Part shown: one piece after another, positions 60,144 to 64,000 of the stretch
How positions within the stretch are numbered: position 1 is the stretch's first letter
How the letters are laid out: each line of letters begins with the position of its first letter
NCBI RefSeq assembly: GCF_000372725.1
Contig: NW_005200506.1
Coordinates: 121,129 to 185,128, forward strand
Direction of reading: 5' to 3'
Origin: Emiliania huxleyi CCMP1516
Taxonomy: Eukaryota > Haptophyta > Isochrysidales > Noelaerhabdaceae
Length of the DNA stretch: 64,000 nucleotides
Program-made: the position numbers and the translations under genes
The notes under the pieces: model-generated
Databases searched by the model: none
What the model was told of the DNA's origin: nothing
The model's input: only the letters and a program-made list of their open reading frames with translations

Positions 60144-63100
60144 TCAGACGGCGAAGCGCGGCGAGTACACAGAGGAGCCACGCTCCGGTGTCGCCGGCAG
60201 CTCATCCGGTTTATGCGGCGCGCCTCCCCGTGCAGTGGGCAGCGGTGGCAGCCCAGGTGGGGGCGCCACGGGTGCGAAGTTTGCGACGCTGATCGTCGCC
60301 ATTGCAGGCTCGAGAGCAGGTTCGGCGCGCGTCTTGGCGGAGAGCGCCCTCGCGCGCCGGACCTTGGTGGCAAAAGAGTTGGTCGCCCGCTCGATGCCGC
60401 TCTCCTCCGGCGCCTGCATGACTCGGCCGGCCTGCACGCCCGCCACCTGAGCCCGCTCCCGGATCTGCCGCGCCTTGCTGATCTGCGGCGCCTCGAGGTT
60501 GTCCGCCTCGAGGCTGCCGCGCGCCGCCTCGACGAGCTGGTGCGGCCTCGCCCAGGTCGACGCGGCCGCCATCGCCCCGGCGCACGAGCTCGCGCCCGCC
60601 GGCGCCTCTCCGCGCGGCGACCCGCGCTGCGAGGCCCGCATCGACCCGAGCGCGACGGAGCCCTGCCGCATCTCGCGCAGCACGTCGTCCTTGGTGTAGC
60701 TGTTGGTCTTGAGGTAGACGCTCATCACCGCCGCAACCATCGACAGCATCAACTTGGGCCGCGCCTCGAGGATGTCCTGCCAGCCGCAGAAGACGCGGGC
60801 GCCCATCTTGTGCGCCGTCGAGATGGCGAGCTTAGCGTTGAGCTGCCGCTCGAGCTCAGTGAGGCCCGGCTTGATGTGGGCCTCGTCGACGGCGTGAGGC
60901 GCCACCGCCCTCATCAGCTGCAGCAGGTAGACGCCGGAACGGATCGCCTTGTCGCCAAAGCGGCGGAGCTGGATGTCGGTGCCGCTCTTCGCCACCTGCG
61001 CGTTGGCCCACGTGAGCACGTGCGCCTGGTCCATGTCGAGCTCGTCGAGGAACTGCATGAAGTCCTTGCGCATCAGCTGCCACCAGATGGCCAGAAGCAG
61101 CTTCTCGTTGCCGTCGGCAATGTCCTGCCCCGAGATGCCGACGAGCTTGCAGCCGAGGTCCTTGGCCACCTTGGTGGCATAGTTGCAGTTGGCCACCCTC
61201 TCGTACTTGTTCTTTGGCGTGCCCTCGACGCGTCCCCAGTCGACCGAGCCCGGCTGCAGCCGCTCCATCACCTTGAGCAGCACGATGCCAGAGCACGAGT
61301 CGGAGAAGAGGTCCTTCATGTTGAGCTTGAGGCCGAGCGACGCCGCCCAGTTCTTGAAGACGCGCGCCTCGGCCGAGTCGTTTGTCTCGTCTTCGTACGT
61401 GTCCAGCTCGCCATCCTCGCCGCCGTCCCCAAAGGCGTCCACCACCGACGCCACGAAGCACTGCTGCATCCGGGGCCGCGGCTTCGCAAGGTCGCTCGGC
61501 GCGACCGCAAAGACCTTGGGCCCCGCTCCCGCGATGGCGTGGTCGATGACCTGCTTGGCGCGCGCCTCGGGCCCCGCGCGCCAGAACGTCTCGGGCAGGC
61601 CCTCGCCCGCGTTGGCCGACGCGAGCGGCATGTGCACCGTCGTCGGCATGATGGCCTGCTGCAGCGGCATGGTCGTGCCGCCGGCTGGCGCACCGGCCGC
61701 CGGCTGCGGCACGAAGGGCGTCGTCGGCAGCCCGGCCGTGGAGCGCGCGAGGGCGGGGTCGTTTGTGTGGTGGTCGAGCCGAGCGTTGAGCTCGTCCATT
61801 TCGCCCATCTCGCCCCGCGCCTCGTGCGGCGGCTCTGCAGCGGCGCCGCCGCCGTCCACGCCCGAGTTGAGCAGCAGGTCCTTGCCGCCGATGGCGCTGG
61901 AGCCCCACGCGCCGCCCGCCACAGGCTCGCCGCCGAGGGCCCCCGGCGCTATCGGCACGGTGGGGAGGATGACGTTGCCGACGGAGAGCAGCGGCTCCTT
62001 GGCCACCTGGTGCAGCGCCATCGCGAGCTGTGTCGTGACGTCGCCGTCGAGCGCCTCACTGACGACGTGGTCTGTCGGCAGCCGACGCCGGTCCTGTGGG
62101 TGCTGCATGAGGTAGTCCTCCACGTTCTTGTTGACCCAGCGCGAGAGAAGCGCCTCGGGCGGCACCTGCGCCGCCTTCTCCCCCGGCTCGAGCAGCTGCG
62201 CCAGGAAGGGCACCGTCGCCGCGTTGACCTTGGAGAGCAGCCCGTGCTTGATGATGTTGTACGCCTGCTGCAGCGCCACCTGCTTGTGCTGCGGCGCGTA
62301 GAGCAGCTGCGTCTCGTGGATCTGCGGCACGGCCGCGCCGACCGAGGCGGCGGCGTTGACGAGCAGGGTGTGGTTCTCGAGCTGCGCCTCGGGCGTGAAG
62401 GGCGTGCCGTCGGCCGGCGCGGTGTTGAGCGCGCGCAGGTCGAGGGCGTCGGGGTCGGAGGTTGCGAGCAGGCTGCCGAGCAGCTCGCCGCCGGCAGCCT
62501 TGCTAAAGACGTCGTTGCCGAGCGGGTTCATCGGCCCGCTGGCGAGGACGGGCGAGTCGCGCAGCAGGTTGTTCATGTGGCTGACCATGTCCGCCTGCTC
62601 CTGCGGGTCGAACGCCTCCTCCGGCGGGACCGACGCCACGGGGCCGTGGTCCGGGGGGACGTCAAAGGTGGTCGGCTGACTGGCGACCATCTGTGCGGGC
62701 TCAGAGAGCTGCGGCTCCACGGGCGCCTCCATCGCCGCTGGCGGCTCGGGCGGCGGCCCCTTTGGCCCGGCCTCGATGTCCGGCTCCGGGAACTGCGCCC
62801 CGTCGGTGCCCATGTCGATGCCAGGGGGCGGAGCCCTCGCTCGGCGCAGAAAGAAGAGGCTCGAGCTCCCAAACAGGGCCAGGAAGGCTGGCCAGAGCGG
62901 CCAGAGCGCGGCCACGACAACAGGCGCGAGAAAGGCGGGCCCCAGCGGGATGATGCAGGGGCACGGGACACCACCGCACATCAAGGTCGAGTTGGTGTAG
63001 TTGCCGGTGTAATTGCCGGCCTCGTCAAAGTACGTGAGGTTGTACCCGGCAGCCTCGAGCTCCTCCTCGCTTGCGCAGAGCTCACCCGGCGCACCCGGGG

Positions 63101-64000
63101 GCCATAGTGGCGGCGACGCGGGCGGGGGCGGGGGCAGCGGCGGAGGAGATGCTGGCGGTGGTAGAGTTGGCGGCGGCGGCAGTGGCGGCGGCGGGGGCAG
63201 CGGGGAGGGTGGCGGGGAGGGCGGCGGCGGCGACGGCGGTGGCGGAGAGGGTGGAGGCGCAAGCGGCGGCAGCATCGGTGGTGTTGAGGGTGGCGGCAGC
63301 GACGGCGGCGGTGGTGCTGGTGGCGGCGGCGACAGCGGCGGGGCGGGCGGGGCGGGCGGTGTAGAGGGTGGGTTTCGGTACCCCGGCGACCATGGCGGCG
63401 GTGGGGGCGACGGAGGCGGCGGTGGGGGAGGAAGCGGCGAGGGCGGCGGCGGCGAGGGCGGCGGCGAGGGCGGCGGCGGCGAGGGCGGCAGCGAGGGCGG
63501 CGGCAGCGAGGGCGGCAGCGAGGGCGGAGGCAGCAACGGTGGCGGCGACGGTGGGGGCGGCAGGGGCGGTAGCGATGGTGGCGGCGGCGAGGGTGGCGGC
63601 GGCGAGGGTGGCAGCGGTGAGGGCGGCGGCGAGGGCGGCGGCGGCGAGGGCGGCGGCGAGGGCGGCGGCAGCGAGGGTGGTGACGACGGTGGGGGCTGCA
63701 GGGGCGGTAGCGATGGCGGCGGCGGCGGCGGCGGGCGTGGCGGTGGCAGCGGGGGCGAGAGCGGCGGGGAGGGCGGGGTGGGTGGCGAGGATGGTGGGTC
63801 GTGGTGACCTGGCGACCACGGCGGAGGCGGGAACGGCGGTGGTGCAGACGGGGGAGCTGGCAGGGACGGCGATGGCGGCGGTGAGGGAGGTGGCGGCGTC
63901 GGTGGCGGCGGCGGGAGCGGCGAGGGCGGCGGCGGGGACGGCGGCAGCAGCGGCGGCAGCGACGGTGACGGATGCGAAGGCGGCGGCGAGGGTGGCGGCG
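60144..64000 (-). CDS. proline-rich ectodomain / transmembrane / fimbrin (plastin) fusion, 5' partial
   Basis: One uninterrupted frame runs from the window's right edge to a stop at 60144, over 1280 residues. The N-terminal part (to about 63100) is (SPPPPSPPPP)n with two PPPPxWSPG blocks, typical of hydroxyproline-rich algal wall proteins. Next comes ELCASEEELEAAGYNLTYF, NYTGNYTNST and MCGGVPCPC, a small Cys/N-glycan segment. One hydrophobic helix follows (AFLAPVVVAALWPLWPAFLA to SSSLFFLRRAR, about 62970-62850), with Arg on the C-terminal side, so N-out. After an acidic linker comes a full four-CH fimbrin core: CH1 (NHTLLVNAAASVGA, YNIIKHGLLSK), CH2 (LLSRWVNKNV, MQQCFVASVVDAFG), CH3 (RVFKNWAASLGLKLNMKDLF, LVGISGQDIADGNEKLLLAI) and CH4 (LTWANAQVAKSG, KMGARVFCGWQDI). 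Plastin's N-terminal EF-hands are absent. Actin bundling under the membrane is inferred. Confidence 0.82.
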   Translation of the reverse strand, partial: PPPSPPPSHPSPSLPPLLPPSPPPPSPLPPPPPTPPPPSPPPSPSLPAPPSAPPPFPPPPWSPGHHDPPSSPPTPPSPPLSPPLPPPRPPPPPPPSLPPLQPPPSSPPSLPPPSPPPSPPPPSPPPSPLPPSPPPPSPPPPSLPPLPPPPSPPPLLPPPSLPPSLPPPSLPPSPPPPSPPPSPPPPSPLPPPPPPPSPPPPPWSPGYRNPPSTPPAPPAPPLSPPPPAPPPPSLPPPSTPPMLPPLAPPPSPPPPSPPPPSPPPSPLPPPPPLPPPPTLPPPASPPPLPPPPPASPPLWPPGAPGELCASEEELEAAGYNLTYFDEAGNYTGNYTNSTLMCGGVPCPCIIPLGPAFLAPVVVAALWPLWPAFLALFGSSSLFFLRRARAPPPGIDMGTDGAQFPEPDIEAGPKGPPPEPPAAMEAPVEPQLSEPAQMVASQPTTFDVPPDHGPVASVPPEEAFDPQEQADMVSHMNNLLRDSPVLASGPMNPLGNDVFSKAAGGELLGSLLATSDPDALDLRALNTAPADGTPFTPEAQLENHTLLVNAAASVGAAVPQIHETQLLYAPQHKQVALQQAYNIIKHGLLSKVNAATVPFLAQLLEPGEKAAQVPPEALLSRWVNKNVEDYLMQHPQDRRRLPTDHVVSEALDGDVTTQLAMALHQVAKEPLLSVGNVILPTVPIAPGALGGEPVAGGAWGSSAIGGKDLLLNSGVDGGGAAAEPPHEARGEMGEMDELNARLDHHTNDPALARSTAGLPTTPFVPQPAAGAPAGGTTMPLQQAIMPTTVHMPLASANAGEGLPETFWRAGPEARAKQVIDHAIAGAGPKVFAVAPSDLAKPRPRMQQCFVASVVDAFGDGGEDGELDTYEDETNDSAEARVFKNWAASLGLKLNMKDLFSDSCSGIVLLKVMERLQPGSVDWGRVEGTPKNKYERVANCNYATKVAKDLGCKLVGISGQDIADGNEKLLLAIWWQLMRKDFMQFLDELDMDQAHVLTWANAQVAKSGTDIQLRRFGDKAIRSGVYLLQLMRAVAPHAVDEAHIKPGLTELERQLNAKLAISTAHKMGARVFCGWQDILEARPKLMLSMVAAVMSVYLKTNSYTKDDVLREMRQGSVALGSMRASQRGSPRGEAPAGASSCAGAMAAASTWARPHQLVEAARGSLEADNLEAPQISKARQIRERAQVAGVQAGRVMQAPEESGIERATNSFATKVRRARALSAKTRAEPALEPAMATISVANFAPVAPPPGLPPLPTARGGAPHKPDELPATPERGSSVYSPRFAV

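Noticed and set aside
60213-63107. Long plus-strand frame of about 960 codons
   Set aside because: It is antisense to the fimbrin-like gene, has no domain, and is rich in Arg, His and Val as expected of shadow frames in GC-rich DNA.

Overview
The window looks like nuclear DNA of a GC-rich unicellular alga, most likely a haptophyte of the coccolithophore type (Emiliania/Gephyrocapsa-like). The evidence is eukaryotic gene structure with many short introns, frequent GC-AG introns, interstitial TTAGGG repeats, SPPPP-type hydroxyproline-rich glycoproteins, AP2-like tandem repeats and introns filled with ~11-bp minisatellites. I cannot name the species from sequence alone. There is one 100-N assembly gap at 17970-18069. 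The right end falls inside a gene.

Layout. 0.5-13 kb: a DnaJ protein (-), a doubtful ORF (+), a large multi-pass membrane protein with a C-terminal EF-hand (-), a Sec14-like lipid-transfer protein (-), GOT1 (+) and a chromodomain protein (-). 13-20.5 kb: a GT31-like glycosyltransferase (+), a gene-poor stretch with the gap, a secreted Ca-loop/proline-rich protein (-) and a secreted protein with a cystatin-like motif (+). 20.9-22.7 kb: a 1.73-kb non-autonomous DNA transposon with terminal inverted repeats and an 8-bp target duplication. 23-30 kb: a lipid-anchored acidic protein (+), OGG1 DNA glycosylase (-) and two unrecognised genes (-). 30-41 kb: a 1.7-kilo-residue AP2-array protein with Tudor-like and PWWP-like modules (+), SRP receptor beta (+), TAF5 (-) and a truncated LINE (-). 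42-49 kb: a fatty-acid heme dioxygenase (+), a frame-disrupted ankyrin gene (+) and a TLC-like membrane protein (+). 49.6-64 kb: an F-box/RCC1 protein (+), part of a possible RNA-binding protein (-), a coiled-coil protein (-), an LRR fragment (+), a DHRS12-like dehydrogenase (-), Sua5/YRDC (+) and a partial gene joining an extracellular proline-rich region, one membrane helix and a complete fimbrin core (-).

The genes are mostly unrelated housekeeping and membrane functions, not an operon or island. The most interesting items are: (1) the proline-rich/transmembrane/fimbrin fusion, which could tie cell covering to actin; (2) the AP2-array protein, whose divergent promoter holds a cluster of TCCGAC palindromes; (3) a set of introns that appear to have arisen by tandem duplication of the exon edge, including one filled with telomeric repeats. 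Many introns were placed by matching the conserved protein across the junction, so those boundaries are fairly firm. Boundaries in unrecognised genes are approximate.
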